Shown in pieces: positions 17,778-27,600 of a stretch of DNA of 64,000 nt; the first letter of the stretch is position 1, and each line of letters starts with the position of its first letter. The stretch is from Flavobacteriales bacterium (GTDB lineage Bacteria > Bacteroidota > Bacteroidia > Flavobacteriales_F > PHOS-HE28): positions 62,001 through 126,000 of the forward strand of contig JADJVC010000034.1 in NCBI GenBank assembly GCA_016710685.1. Direction: 5' to 3'. The notes under the pieces are model-generated. The model saw nothing but the letters and a program-made list of their open reading frames with translations, did no database searches and was not told the DNA's origin. The position numbers and the translations under genes are program-made.

Positions 17778-18716
17778 TTACACCTTCGCCCCCTCGTACT
17801 TCTTAAACGCTTCGTACACTTCCGTAATGCCTTCGCGGAGTTCGATCTTGTGTTTCCAGCCGAAGTTGTGCAGGCGTGAAACGTCCATCAGTTTACGTGG
17901 CGTGCCATCGGGCTTTGTGGTGTCCCATTGCAGTTCGCCTTTGAAGCCCACGATGTCCTGGATCAATTCCGCTAGGGCTTTGATGGTGAGGTCTGTGCCG
18001 GTGCCGATGTTCACGAAGAGTTCGTCGTGGTAGTTCTGGAGCAAGTAGAAGCAAGCGTCGGCGAGATCGTTCACGTGCAGGAATTCGCGCATGGGCGAAC
18101 CAGTGCCCCAGACTTCAACATGGGCCGCACCTTCTTGCTTCGCCGTGTGGAACTTGCGGATGAGCGCAGGCATCACGTGGCTGTTCTTCAAGTCGTAATT
18201 GTCGTTCGGCCCGTAGAGGTTGGTGGGCATGGCGCTGATGTAGTCGCAGCCGTACTGGCGGCGGTAGCTCTCCACCATTTTGATGCCCGCGATCTTCGCG
18301 ATGGCATACGGCTCATTCGTCTCTTCGAGCAAACCGGTAAGCAAGCTTTCCTCCTTCAATGGCTGCGGCGCGAGCTTGGGATAGATGCACGATGATCCGA
18401 GGAAAAGCAGGCGCTTCACGCCGTTCTCATAAGCCTGATGGATCACGTTGTTCTGGATCATCAGGTTCTCGTAGATGAACTGCGCGCGGTAGGTGTTGTT
18501 GGCTTGGATGCCGCCCACTTTCGCCGCTGCGAGCACGACATGATCGGGCTTTTCCTTGCGGAAAAAGTCGCGCACGGCGGCTTGGTCCTTCAGGTCCAGC
18601 TCGCTGCTGGTGCGGGCCACGATGTTGTTGAAGCCGTCCTTTTGGAGGCGGCGCGTGATGGCGCTTCCCACCATGCCGCGGTGGCCTGCGATGTAGATCT
18701 TGTCTTGCTTTTCCAT
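17778..18716 (-). CDS. fcl: GDP-L-fucose synthase
   Basis: Epimerase-reductase completing GDP-L-fucose synthesis from the product of Gmd. The 312-residue SDR protein starts [20 protein letters not shown] with the NADP-binding GxxGxxG, has [20 protein letters not shown] with the catalytic Ser and the YAIAK (YxxxK) pair, and [14 protein letters not shown]. The ATG at 18716 was preferred over an in-frame TTG two codons upstream. It lies directly downstream of gmd on the same strand, separated by an inverted repeat of GTTACGGG words. Confidence 0.95.
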   Translation of the reverse strand: MEKQDKIYIAGHRGMVGSAITRRLQKDGFNNIVARTSSELDLKDQAAVRDFFRKEKPDHVVLAAAKVGGIQANNTYRAQFIYENLMIQNNVIHQAYENGVKRLLFLGSSCIYPKLAPQPLKEESLLTGLLEETNEPYAIAKIAGIKMVESYRRQYGCDYISAMPTNLYGPNDNYDLKNSHVMPALIRKFHTAKQEGAAHVEVWGTGSPMREFLHVNDLADACFYLLQNYHDELFVNIGTGTDLTIKALAELIQDIVGFKGELQWDTTKPDGTPRKLMDVSRLHNFGWKHKIELREGITEVYEAFKKYEGAKV

Positions 18717-18734
18717 AGCCAAAAAGTTAAAGAG

Positions 18735-18871
18735 GTTACGCGTTGACGGGTTACGGGTTTAACGGTTACGCGTTCAACTGTTGCGGGTTGTCGAGTTACG
18801 GGTTGCGGGTTACGTGTTGGCGGGATTGAACACCCGAACACGTAACCCGTAACCCACTAACCCGTAACTCA
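18735..18871. repeat. inverted repeat of GTTACGGG words between gmd and fcl
   Basis: The left part consists of degenerate direct repeats of GTTACGGGTT (GACGGGTTACGGGTTT, GAGTTACGGGTTGCGGGTTAC). The right part carries the complement (CACGTAACCCGTAACCC, CTAACCCGTAACTC). The whole can fold as one long imperfect hairpin. It lies inside the gmd-fcl operon, so it would be transcribed. Confidence 0.65.
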
Positions 18872-18879
18872 TCCAAGGA

Positions 18880-20124
18880 CTACTCTTCCTCGTTGAGGAT
18901 TTTGTGTCCGCCTTTCTTCAGGTACACGTCGCGCTCGAAGAGTTTCACGTCGGCTTGCACCATTTCTTTTACGAGGTCCTTCAGCTCGTAGGTGTGTTTC
19001 CAGCCGAGCACCCTGCGGGCCTTGCTGGGGTCGCCTTCCAAGTGGTCCACTTCAGCCGGGCGGTAGTAGCGCGGATCGATGGCAACCACGGTCTTGCCGG
19101 TCTTTTTGTTGATGCCTCTTTCCTTCACGCCCTTGCCTTTCCATTCCAGCTTAATGCCGGCCTCAGCGAAGGCGAGTTCCACAAAGTGGCGCACGGTGTA
19201 GGTCTTTCCGGTTGCCAGTACGAAATCATCGGGCTTTTTGGCTTGCAGCATGCGCCACATGCCTTCCACGTAGTCTTTCGCATGGCCCCAATCGCGCTTG
19301 CTGTCCATGTTACCGAGGTACAGCGTGTCCTGCAGGCCCAGCTTGATCTTGGCCGCAGCGCGGGTGATCTTGCGGGTCACGAAGGTTTCGCCACGCAGCG
19401 GGCTTTCGTGGTTGAAGAGGATGCCGTTGCACGCGAACATGTTGTAGCTCTCGCGGTAGTTTTTGGTGATCCAAAATCCGTAGAGTTTGGCCACGCCGTA
19501 AGGGCTCTTCGGGTAAAAAGGTGTTTCTTCGTTTTGCGCGCTGGGAATTACGCCACCGTACAATTCGCTGGTGCTGGCCTGGTAGAAGCGCGTCTTCTTT
19601 TCCATGCCGAGAATGCGGATGGCTTCGAGGAAACGCAGCGTACCGATCCCGTCCGCGTTCGCGGTGTATTCCGGCAGCTCAAAGCTCACGGCCACGTGGC
19701 TCATGGCAGCGAGGTTGTAAATTTCGTCCGGCTGGATCCGCTTTACCAGGCGAACGCAGTTAACACTGTCGGTGAGGTCGCCGTAGTGCAGGAAGAAGGG
19801 GAGTCCCCGCTCGTGCTTGTCGTGGTAGAGGTGGTCAATGCGGTCCGTATTGAACAGCGAAGAGCGGCGCTTTACGCCATGCACTTCGTAGCCTTTGTTC
19901 AACAGCAGCTCGCTGAGGTAGGCGCCATCCTGCCCGGTAATGCCGGTAATGAGGGCGACCTTGCGTTTTCCTTTAACTGATGCAGCTTTTTTCGGGGCGG
20001 ACTTGGCCGTCACCTTTTTTGCTGCGGCGGTTTTGGCGGGAGCCTTCCTTACCACAGTAAGTGTTGCCTTTTTAGCTGTTGCCTTGCGGGCAGTGGCCTT
20101 ATCGGCCGTTTTCTTCTTTGCCAT
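18880..20124 (-). CDS. gmd: GDP-mannose 4,6-dehydratase with histone-H1-like N-terminal tail
   Basis: Converts GDP-mannose to GDP-4-keto-6-deoxymannose, the precursor of GDP-L-fucose. The SDR core begins near residue 55 with [20 protein letters not shown] and carries [11 protein letters not shown], the catalytic [10 protein letters not shown] and [18 protein letters not shown]. Family members are about 350-370 residues; this one is 414 because of roughly 53 extra N-terminal residues made almost wholly of Lys, Ala, Thr and Val ([19 protein letters not shown] and onward). That tail resembles histone H1-like repeats and is not a known part of Gmd. A start immediately before the core would need a non-ATG codon, since no Met lies between the first residue and the core. 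Confidence 0.93.
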   Translation of the reverse strand: MAKKKTADKATARKATAKKATLTVVRKAPAKTAAAKKVTAKSAPKKAASVKGKRKVALITGITGQDGAYLSELLLNKGYEVHGVKRRSSLFNTDRIDHLYHDKHERGLPFFLHYGDLTDSVNCVRLVKRIQPDEIYNLAAMSHVAVSFELPEYTANADGIGTLRFLEAIRILGMEKKTRFYQASTSELYGGVIPSAQNEETPFYPKSPYGVAKLYGFWITKNYRESYNMFACNGILFNHESPLRGETFVTRKITRAAAKIKLGLQDTLYLGNMDSKRDWGHAKDYVEGMWRMLQAKKPDDFVLATGKTYTVRHFVELAFAEAGIKLEWKGKGVKERGINKKTGKTVVAIDPRYYRPAEVDHLEGDPSKARRVLGWKHTYELKDLVKEMVQADVKLFERDVYLKKGGHKILNEEE

Positions 20125-20144
20125 GTCTCTCTTCCTTCTCTTGT

Positions 20145-20975
20145 TTATTCAACGATGAACCACTGGTTCAACAGATCATGTCTATTGTAGCGCATCGGCT
20201 GTCCGGTGCTAACATCTACCAGGCTTTTCCCGGCTTCGTCCGCAATGGCGTGCCCTGCGGCGGTATCCCATTCCATGGTGGGTGCGTAGCGTGGATAAGC
20301 ATCAGCAGCACCTTCGGCCACCAAGCAGATCTTCAACGCACTGCCCATGCTTACGGTTGCAACTTTTCCGTGCTTCTTCTCCATCTTTTGGATGTAAGCA
20401 TCGGTATCGGGGCTGGCGTGCGATCGGCTGGCTACGATAGTGAAGGCTTCGCGTTGGTGTGGCATAGGCAGGCGCTTGGCGCTGGCAGCGGCTTCATACG
20501 CGGTTTTACCGGCGAAGGTTGTGGCCTTTTCCAGCCGGTAGGAACCACCATCTTTCCAAGCGAAGTAAAGCACGTCCTTCACGGGCACGTACAGCACGCC
20601 GCCCACGGGGCGATGCGAGCCCAACGGTCCGGCAGGTTCACTGTCGCGGGCCATCAGGGCGATGTTCACGGTGAATTCGCCGTTTCGCTTAATAAATTCC
20701 TTGGTTCCGTCCACGGGATCTACCAACCAATACATGCCCCAGGCTTGCCGATCGGCGGCTGACAGGTGCTTGCCTTCTTCGCTCAAAACGGGCAGTCCGG
20801 TTTTGGCCAGTTCCGCTGCAATTGCGGTATGCGCGCGCTTATCGGCTTCGGTAAGGGGGCTGCGATCGTCCTTCAATTCCACGTTGATGGGGCGTGAATA
20901 GACATCGAGGATCTCTTTTCCAGCGGCAAATGCGGCATCGATGGCGCGGTCCATCAAGGGTTTTAGGTCGGTCAT
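20145..20975 (-). CDS. cysQ: 3'(2'),5'-bisphosphate nucleotidase CysQ
   Basis: Hydrolyses 3'-phosphoadenosine 5'-phosphate, a by-product of sulfate transfer. The 276-residue inositol-monophosphatase-fold protein has the metal-binding Glu in SEEGKHL, the signature [20 protein letters not shown], and the C-terminal [14 protein letters not shown]. It precedes gmd on the same strand by about 20 nt and may be co-transcribed, which would place it with polysaccharide modification; that link is inference. A TACCTTCG box ends 6 nt before the ATG. Confidence 0.92.
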   Translation of the reverse strand: MTDLKPLMDRAIDAAFAAGKEILDVYSRPINVELKDDRSPLTEADKRAHTAIAAELAKTGLPVLSEEGKHLSAADRQAWGMYWLVDPVDGTKEFIKRNGEFTVNIALMARDSEPAGPLGSHRPVGGVLYVPVKDVLYFAWKDGGSYRLEKATTFAGKTAYEAAASAKRLPMPHQREAFTIVASRSHASPDTDAYIQKMEKKHGKVATVSMGSALKICLVAEGAADAYPRYAPTMEWDTAAGHAIADEAGKSLVDVSTGQPMRYNRHDLLNQWFIVE

Positions 20976-20980
20976 GGCGG

Positions 20981-20988
20981 CGAAGGTA
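20981..20988 (-). promoter_or_regulatory. -7 box TACCTTCG for cysQ-gmd
   Basis: TACCTTCG on the minus strand is followed by GCCGC and then the cysQ ATG. It would give a leaderless or near-leaderless transcript for the cysQ-gmd-fcl run. Confidence 0.45.
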
Positions 20989-21128
20989 ATTGGCTTGAAG
21001 GTTTATGCGATGGAACGCTGATAACGCTGATATTTAAGATAAAGGATGAAGGGAAGACCCGGCAATGGATAGATCGCATAAAGGAGGCGAAGCCTCTGGA
21101 AATAGCGGAAATAATTACGGGTGGGATG

Positions 21129-21181
21129 CGACACCCAACCGTTGGAATGCGGCTTTCCGGTGGGCGGAAATCTCGTGCCGG
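21129..21181 (+). repeat. decayed copy of the lapA-flanking repeat (left of the cyclase gene)
   Basis: CGTTGGAATGCGGCTTTCC followed by GGGCGGAAATCTCGTGCCGG is a degenerate match to the hairpin unit of the 17.2-kb and 17.6-kb repeats, in the same orientation. A second decayed copy lies at 23201-23261 on the other side of the cyclase gene. Confidence 0.5.
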
Positions 21182-21253
21182 TGCTGGGGGTGGGTAATGG
21201 CCATGTCCATTCCGGAGGAAATGATGACCTTAGCCTCATACAGATGCTGCATC

Positions 21254-23155
21254 ATGCGCTTGTTGTTCAACATATTGTTATTGACGACTTGCTGGATCAG
21301 CGGTCAGTGCCAAGAGGAATCCATTGTTTCTGGTCTACTTCGGGAATACCGGGCTGCCAAAGCCGATACAGCCCGTTCAAGTTTGCTTGCGAAGATCAGT
21401 TTTAACTTGATCTTGAGCGATCCCGATAGTGCGAAACTGACAGGTGAACAGGCCTTGTTGATCGCCTCACGGATCCACGATCCGAAATCGCTTGGTGATG
21501 CGCATCACAGTTTGGGCTGGCTGGCAGCCACCCGCGGTGATCTGGACAGTGCGGAGGCGCATATGCAAAAGGCATTGGCTCTTTTCCAACAGATCGGGAA
21601 TCCCGTGCTTACAGCCCCGGCATTGGGCAACCTGGGGTCACTTGCGGAAAAGCGGGGTGACGATGCCGGTGCATTGAAGTATTTCATAGAAGCGCTGAAG
21701 CTGGCGGAGCACGCCCATGACAGCAGCAGCATGGCGGGCCTGCACTATTCCATAGGGGTTAGCTACCGCAAAATGGGGGATGACGACCAAGCGCTTTCCT
21801 TCCTGAATGAAGCGTTGGACATGGAACGGGCGTTGAAACGACCGAACAAGGAAGCCAACTGCTTGACTTCTCTGGCAAACGTATACAATCAACAAGGCGA
21901 TACCGCCAAGGCTATGGGCTATTATGGCCAAGCGACCGAGGTGCTTACTGCTATCGGCAACCATCGGCAATTAGGGTTGGTGGAGGAAAACATCGGGACA
22001 CTATTCGAAAAGAGCGCTCCGGAACGTGCAATGACCCATTACATGCTGGCCTTGGCGGAATACAACAAGATCGGCAGTAAAGAGGACCAGGCCTATGTAA
22101 TGGGGAATATCGGAAAGCTCCAAGTCGATCTCGAGGATTTGCGGCAAGCACGCCAGATGCTGGAAACAGGCCGTTTGCTGGCTGTGGAAGTGGGAGCGAA
22201 GCGCTTGGTGATGGATTATGAGCGCACGTTGGGAGAACTGGCCGCCAAACAAGGGGACGGCGAGGCGACGCGGGATCATTACGAGAACTATATTTTGCTC
22301 AGGGACAGTTTGCAAAGCGCGGATGCACAACTCGAATTGGCTCGGCTGCGTACGGCTTTCGACACCGAGCGCAAGGAGAAGGACAACGTGATCCTGCGGA
22401 CGCAGAACGGAGAACAGCTGCAGCGGATCCGTATCGGCAACCTGAAATTGTACGGCTCAATCGCCTTGGGGCTGCTTTTGATGTTCTCGGGACTTGCGGT
22501 GCGGAAAAGCAAGCAGCGGTCCGATGCGCTTCTGCAGAACATCCTACCGGAGGAAGTGGCCACCGAGCTGAAAGCCAAAGGGCACGCCGATGCCCGGCAA
22601 TTCGAGAACGCCAGCATCTTGTTCTCGGATTTCAAGGACTTTACGCAGCTAAGTGAACGGATGACGCCACATGAGTTGGTACAAGTGCTCAATACGTGTT
22701 TCAAGGCATTTGACGAGATCATTACCGCGCACGGTATCGAAAAGATCAAGACCATCGGCGACGCATACATGTGCGTAGGCGGCCTTCCGGACCCGGCCTC
22801 GGGCTCACCGGCTGACGTGGTGCAGGCCGGTCTCGACATGCAGGCCTTCATGGCTGAATATTCCGCATCCAGGAATGCCGAGGGAAAGCCCGCGTTCGAG
22901 ATGCGCGTAGGAATCCATACGGGCCCCGTGGTCGCAGGTATCGTCGGCCTGAAGAAATTCCAATACGACATCTGGGGCGACACCGTGAACATCGCCAGCC
23001 GCATGGAAAGCACCGGCGATCCCGGTCTTGTGAACATCAGCGACACCACCTATCGACACGTAAAAGACATTGCGGGCCTCCGTTTCATCTCACGAGGCCA
23101 AGTACAAGTAAAAGGGAAGGGAGCTCTGGAGATGTACTTCGTGGAACGGGCGTGA
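21254..23155 (+). CDS. TPR-containing class III adenylate cyclase
   Basis: A 633-residue membrane protein: signal peptide MRLLFNILLLTTCWISGQC, about eight TPR-like helix pairs to residue ~340 (for example GNLGSLAEKRGDDAGALKYF), a coiled stretch, one membrane helix (LYGSIALGLLLMFSGLAV) and a C-terminal cyclase domain. The catalytic motifs are present: ILFSDFKDFT and IGDAYM for metal binding, EKIKTIGD with the adenine-selecting Lys, YDIWGDTVNIASRMEST with Asp, Asn and Arg. Lys plus Asp predicts ATP rather than GTP as substrate. The TPRs would lie in the periplasm. The ATG at 21254 was chosen for the signal peptide; ATGs at 21221 and 21224 follow a GGAGGA and are possible. Confidence 0.85.
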   Translation: MRLLFNILLLTTCWISGQCQEESIVSGLLREYRAAKADTARSSLLAKISFNLILSDPDSAKLTGEQALLIASRIHDPKSLGDAHHSLGWLAATRGDLDSAEAHMQKALALFQQIGNPVLTAPALGNLGSLAEKRGDDAGALKYFIEALKLAEHAHDSSSMAGLHYSIGVSYRKMGDDDQALSFLNEALDMERALKRPNKEANCLTSLANVYNQQGDTAKAMGYYGQATEVLTAIGNHRQLGLVEENIGTLFEKSAPERAMTHYMLALAEYNKIGSKEDQAYVMGNIGKLQVDLEDLRQARQMLETGRLLAVEVGAKRLVMDYERTLGELAAKQGDGEATRDHYENYILLRDSLQSADAQLELARLRTAFDTERKEKDNVILRTQNGEQLQRIRIGNLKLYGSIALGLLLMFSGLAVRKSKQRSDALLQNILPEEVATELKAKGHADARQFENASILFSDFKDFTQLSERMTPHELVQVLNTCFKAFDEIITAHGIEKIKTIGDAYMCVGGLPDPASGSPADVVQAGLDMQAFMAEYSASRNAEGKPAFEMRVGIHTGPVVAGIVGLKKFQYDIWGDTVNIASRMESTGDPGLVNISDTTYRHVKDIAGLRFISRGQVQVKGKGALEMYFVERA

Positions 23156-23200
23156 TCGCGGCATGAATGTACCTTCTGTTCTGTTGGAAACGAATGCGGT

Positions 23201-23261
23201 CGGCACGGATCACCTGCTTGTTGGAGCGCGGTTTTTACGGAGGATGGAAGACTTGTGCCAG
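23201..23261 (+). repeat. decayed copy of the lapA-flanking repeat (right of the cyclase gene)
   Basis: CGGCACGGATCACC then GCTTGTTGGAG, and later ACGGAGGATGGAAGACTTG, keep the order and spacing of the intact repeats (GGCACGAGACCTCC, GCTTGTTGGAG, CGGAGG, GGAAGTCTCG). Orientation is the same as the other three copies. Confidence 0.5.
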
Positions 23262-23320
23262 AAACCTTTGGATGTTGGCATCCAGCAAGTCTTCATAGCC
23301 TGACAACTTACAACGGACAA

Positions 23321-24616
23321 CTACTTGTACTTCTCCTCGTACTGCTTCCAAAGCGCCTTCTGCCTATTGTCCAGCGAAATGCGGCGGCCGTCAATAAAGG
23401 CCGCGTCCACTTGGTTGGTGGCCATGTCCAACGCATCGCCTTGGGAAATGAAGAGCGTGGCGGACTTGCCGGCTTCAAGGCTGCCGTAGCGCCTATCGAT
23501 GCCGAGTATCGTGGCGGCGTCCAACGTGATGGAGCGCAATGCATCTTCCGGGGAAAGCCCGTATGCGCTGGCTGTTCCCGCTAGGAAACCGAGGTTGCGG
23601 GCGCCCATGCGCTCCATGTCGCCGGTGTAGCTTAGGCAGAAGCGGATGCCGCGTTCTTTCAGCAGGGCGGGCAAGCGGTAGGGCAGGTCCACGTCCTCGT
23701 CCTCACGCTGTGGCAGGGTGTGCAAGCGTTGCAGCACCACGTCCACCTTGCGGTCCCGCAGCAGGTCGGCCACACGCCACGCATCATGTCCGCCCACGAG
23801 CACCATGCGCTTCACGCCCATGTCGCGGGCGAACAACACGGCTTCTTGGATCTCGCGTGCGCCGTTGGCATGCACGTACAACGCCTTGTCGCCGTTGAAT
23901 AATCCGCGCATGGCATCGAGGCGCAGGTCTGTTTTTTCCGGAGAAGAAGTTCCGGAATATGCTTTCGCTCGTTGGAAAAATTCATTCAGTTGCGCCAGAG
24001 TTTTGGTGCGCTTTTCACTGTCCTCTTTTTCGGTGCTGCCCTGTTCGGCCCACCAGCCTGTTGTTTCAAAAGCCACGGGCCAATTGAGGTGAACGCCATC
24101 ATCTTTTCGCACGGGTGCATCGTTGTTGTTCCACGCATCCAATTGCACAATGCCGCTGGTACCGCTGATGGTGTTGCCGCGCGGTGTGATCTGCGCGAGC
24201 AACACGCCATTGTCGCGCACGGTAGGGATGATCTGCGAGTCCGTGTTGTAGGCTGAAAGTGCGCGCACTTCGGGTTCCATGTCGCCCAGTTCCGCCTCAT
24301 CTTCCGAAGCATGCACGGCATCGATCTCCACCAGGCCCAGTGTGGCATCCGGCAGAATAAAGCCGGGGTAAACCTGCTTGCCCTTCGCATCGATCACCGT
24401 GTCGTAGGCGGCTTTCACGGCGTATTCGTAGCCGACGAAATCAATGGTGCCATTGCGGAAACCAACAGCGCCGTCATCGAATGTGCGGCCGTCGCCCACG
24501 TGTATAGTACCGCCCTTCACCAGCACCGATCTTGTTTGCGCGGGTGCGGGCGAAGGGCGTTGCGCGAAGGCGATCGCGAAAGCACACCAGGCGATGATGG
24601 ATATAAGCGCTCTCAT
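23321..24616 (-). CDS. amidohydrolase-like exported protein lacking the HxH metal motif
   Basis: A 431-residue protein with signal peptide MRALISIIAWCAFAIAFAQ and an amidohydrolase-superfamily layout: the N-terminal beta domain (LVKGGTIHVGDGRTFDDGAV), a TIM-barrel and the C-terminal SLEAGKSATLFISQGDALD. At the place where active members have HxH after the first strand it reads GFILPDATLGLVEIDAVH, so the binuclear metal site is incomplete. Later His in LYVHANGA and VGGHDAW and the Asp in SYTGDMERMG remain. The ATG at 24616 overlaps the stop of the larger amidohydrolase (ATGA), so the two are coupled and may form a complex. Confidence 0.8.
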   Translation of the reverse strand: MRALISIIAWCAFAIAFAQRPSPAPAQTRSVLVKGGTIHVGDGRTFDDGAVGFRNGTIDFVGYEYAVKAAYDTVIDAKGKQVYPGFILPDATLGLVEIDAVHASEDEAELGDMEPEVRALSAYNTDSQIIPTVRDNGVLLAQITPRGNTISGTSGIVQLDAWNNNDAPVRKDDGVHLNWPVAFETTGWWAEQGSTEKEDSEKRTKTLAQLNEFFQRAKAYSGTSSPEKTDLRLDAMRGLFNGDKALYVHANGAREIQEAVLFARDMGVKRMVLVGGHDAWRVADLLRDRKVDVVLQRLHTLPQREDEDVDLPYRLPALLKERGIRFCLSYTGDMERMGARNLGFLAGTASAYGLSPEDALRSITLDAATILGIDRRYGSLEAGKSATLFISQGDALDMATNQVDAAFIDGRRISLDNRQKALWKQYEEKYK

Positions 24617-27600
24617 GGATGTTGTCCGATGGATTCGCAGTGCCATTGCCCAGGTTCTTGCCGCTTTGCTTTGCGCACGGCAGCACCAGCCTGTTTGGCG
24701 GCGAGCATCTTCGCGATAATGCGCGAGCGTTCCGCTTCCGCCGTCGCATGCTGTTGCGTTTCGCGGCTACGGTCGTAGTAGCGCACACCGTCGACGAAGG
24801 TCATCAGTGCCTTGGCGCGGATGCTGAGCGGGTTGTCGCTCCACAGCACGAGGTCTGCGTCTTTGCCGGGTTCTACGCTGCCCATGCGGGCATCGAGATG
24901 CAGCGTTTTCGCAGGGTTGAGCGTCACCATTTTCCACGCATCTTCCGGAGAAACGCCACCATACTTGATGGTTTTCGCTGCTTCCTGGTTCAGACGACGT
25001 CCCATCTCCGCGTCGTCGCTGTTGATGCACACGTTCACGCCCTGTTCGTTAAGTATGGCGGCGTTGTATGGGATCGCATCCCTCACCTCGAATTTGTAGG
25101 CCCACCAGTCACTGAAGGTGCTCGCGTTTGCTCCGTGCTGCTTCAGTTCACGGGCCACCTTGTAGCCTTCAAGGATATGGGTGAACGTGTTCACGCGGAA
25201 GCCCATGCTGTCGGCCACGTGTAACAGCATGAGGATCTCGCTTTGCACGTAACTGTGGCAGGTGATGTTGCGTGTGCCGGCGAGGATCTGTGCCATCGTT
25301 TCGAGCTCCAGGTCGCGGCGTGGCGGCGTGGTTTTAGCCTGTTCTTTTGGGTTCGTCGCCGCGTAATCCGTTTGCTCGGCTGCGTAATCTTTGGCGCGAT
25401 GGAAAGCGTCGTAAAACACCTGCTCCACGCCCATGCGCGTGTTCGGGAAGCGGTCGCTTTCGCCCCAGTTGCTGCGCTTTACGTTTTCACCCAGCGCGAA
25501 CTTGATGAAGCCCGGTGCGTTGGCGATCGGCAGGTCTTCTGCATCACGCCCCCAGCGCAGTTTGATCAAGGAGCTTTGCCCGCCGATGGGGTTCGCGGAA
25601 CCATGCAACTGCTGCACCGCGGTAACGCCGCCGCTGAGCGCGCGGTAGATGTTCACGTCGTCCGGGTCGATCACGTCGCTGATGCGCACTTCCGCCGTTA
25701 CGGCCTGGGTGCCTTCGTTCACGCCGTTGGCAATGCCGATGTGCGAATGTTCGTCGATGATGCCGCTGGTGAGGTGCATGCCCGTGGCGTCGATTTCGGG
25801 CACAGCGATCTTGCTTTTCGGGAACAGTGTGGCGATGTTCAAATTCGTGCCCATCGCGAGGATGCGGCCTTTGCTGATGCAGACATCCGTGTTTGGTAAA
25901 ATTCCTTCGGGTCCGTTTGTCCAAACTGTTGCGTTGCGGAAAACTACCGCTTCGGTGTCGGGAATTTGGGTTGAGCCAAATGCGTCCATAGGGTACCAAA
26001 CTGTACCGACAGGCAGCGACCATATACTGTCGAGCGTTGCGATTGCGCGCTTTTCGGCCTTGCTACCGCGCAGGTCTTCCTTCTGCCGGATCGCGCTCCA
26101 CGGGAACCATTCGCCGGCTGGTCCTTGCGCCTGTCCGTCCCAGATCGCGCCACGGTCGTGGATCACGCCGTTGAGGCGCACCGACCCGTTGATGCCGAGC
26201 TTCACGCCGTTGAACCAAAGCGACACCACCGGTCCGTCGATCTTCAGCACTGCGGGTGTCCAAGCCGTGTCCGCACCCGGTTTGCGCACTTCGGCCTCCA
26301 ATTTTTCCGGTGCGCCTTTCACGCGCAATTTCAGAATGGTGTTGCGCAGGTTGATGTCGAATGTACCGCGCGGGTCTTCGTTGTCCAGCGGTTTTTCAAC
26401 GAAGTGTTTTCCCGAAGCCCATGTTTCGTAGATCGCATTTTCGGGATCGAGCAGGTGCTTGGAAGAGATGATGAGATCGGCGCGCTTGCCGGACTCCAGC
26501 GTTCCCACTTGGTCGCCAATGCGGAATAGCGACGCGGGCACGGTGGTGAGCGCGGCAACGGCGGTGGCAGTGTCCAGACCGTTGCGCACCATGCGGCGCA
26601 GGTTCGGCCACATGTCGTTGGCATTTTTCAAACCTTGGGTGGTAAAAGCGAACACGCCTTTGGCCTCCGCGATGCGCGCCGGATTGCTGGGCGCAAGTTC
26701 CCAATCCTTCAGCTCGCCAAGTGTCACTTCGAGTGCATCGAACGGATCTTCCACATCGTAGGCTTCTGGCAGATCAAGCGGCACGATCAGCGGGAAACCT
26801 GTGGCGAGAATGTCAGCCAGGCGCGTGTATGCGTCGCCGTTGTTCTTCAGGATGAAACGCAGCCCGAATTCCTCCGCGATGCGGGCCGCGCGCATCACAT
26901 CCTGTGCGTTGCCGGCATCGAACACCAGCGGCAAACTCAGCTGGTCGTTCAGCGCTTCGAGGTCGGCATCGCTCTGTTTTTTCTTTCCGCCGGCGGCATA
27001 CCACTGCGCGTCGTAAAGTGCTTGGCGCAACAGGGCGACCTCGCCCATGCGCGACTGCGGGTAATCGTCCGGCGAGCGGCCTTTGTTGAACGAAAAATTG
27101 GCCGAAGCTTGCGGCATGAAAACATCTTGAGCAGCGTTTCTGCCGGCAAGCGAAACGGCGCAACCGGTGCCGCGTGCGATGCCGTCCATGCGTTGTGCCA
27201 CCACGGTTGTAAAGCCTTGGGCGCGCAACGAATCGGCGCGTTTTTCATCGGGGAAGTAGAGCTCGGCGGCGTTGGAGCTAGCAGCGATGGCGCGGTTCCA
27301 GTAATGCGCTCCGGCGGGTTCCTTCAGCTTTTCGCTGTCACGTTGCGCAACGCCGAGTTCGCTGAACGGCTCAATGAGGCCGGGCCAAATGTGCATGCCG
27401 GTAAGGTCGTGCACTTCGGCGTTGGCGGGAATGCGAACACGCCTTCCCACGTCGAGTATGCGTTCGCCCTGGATCAACACGGTGGCATCGGAAAGTGTTT
27501 CCGTGGGCGACACGTGTACAATGGCATGCGTGAAAGCCACAGGCGTTTCGGCGCGGTTGTGCGGGCCGTTCACCGGTGCGTTTTGCTGCGCGGCCAGCGA

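Noticed and set aside
18735..18871. Possible CRISPR or origin iterons in the GTTACGGG block
   Set aside because: Repeats are degenerate, irregularly spaced and arranged as an inverted repeat inside an operon.
18904..19980. Long open frame on the plus strand opposite gmd
   Set aside because: It is a shadow of gmd in GC-rich DNA, with no family features and a composition rich in Val, Ala and His typical of antisense frames.
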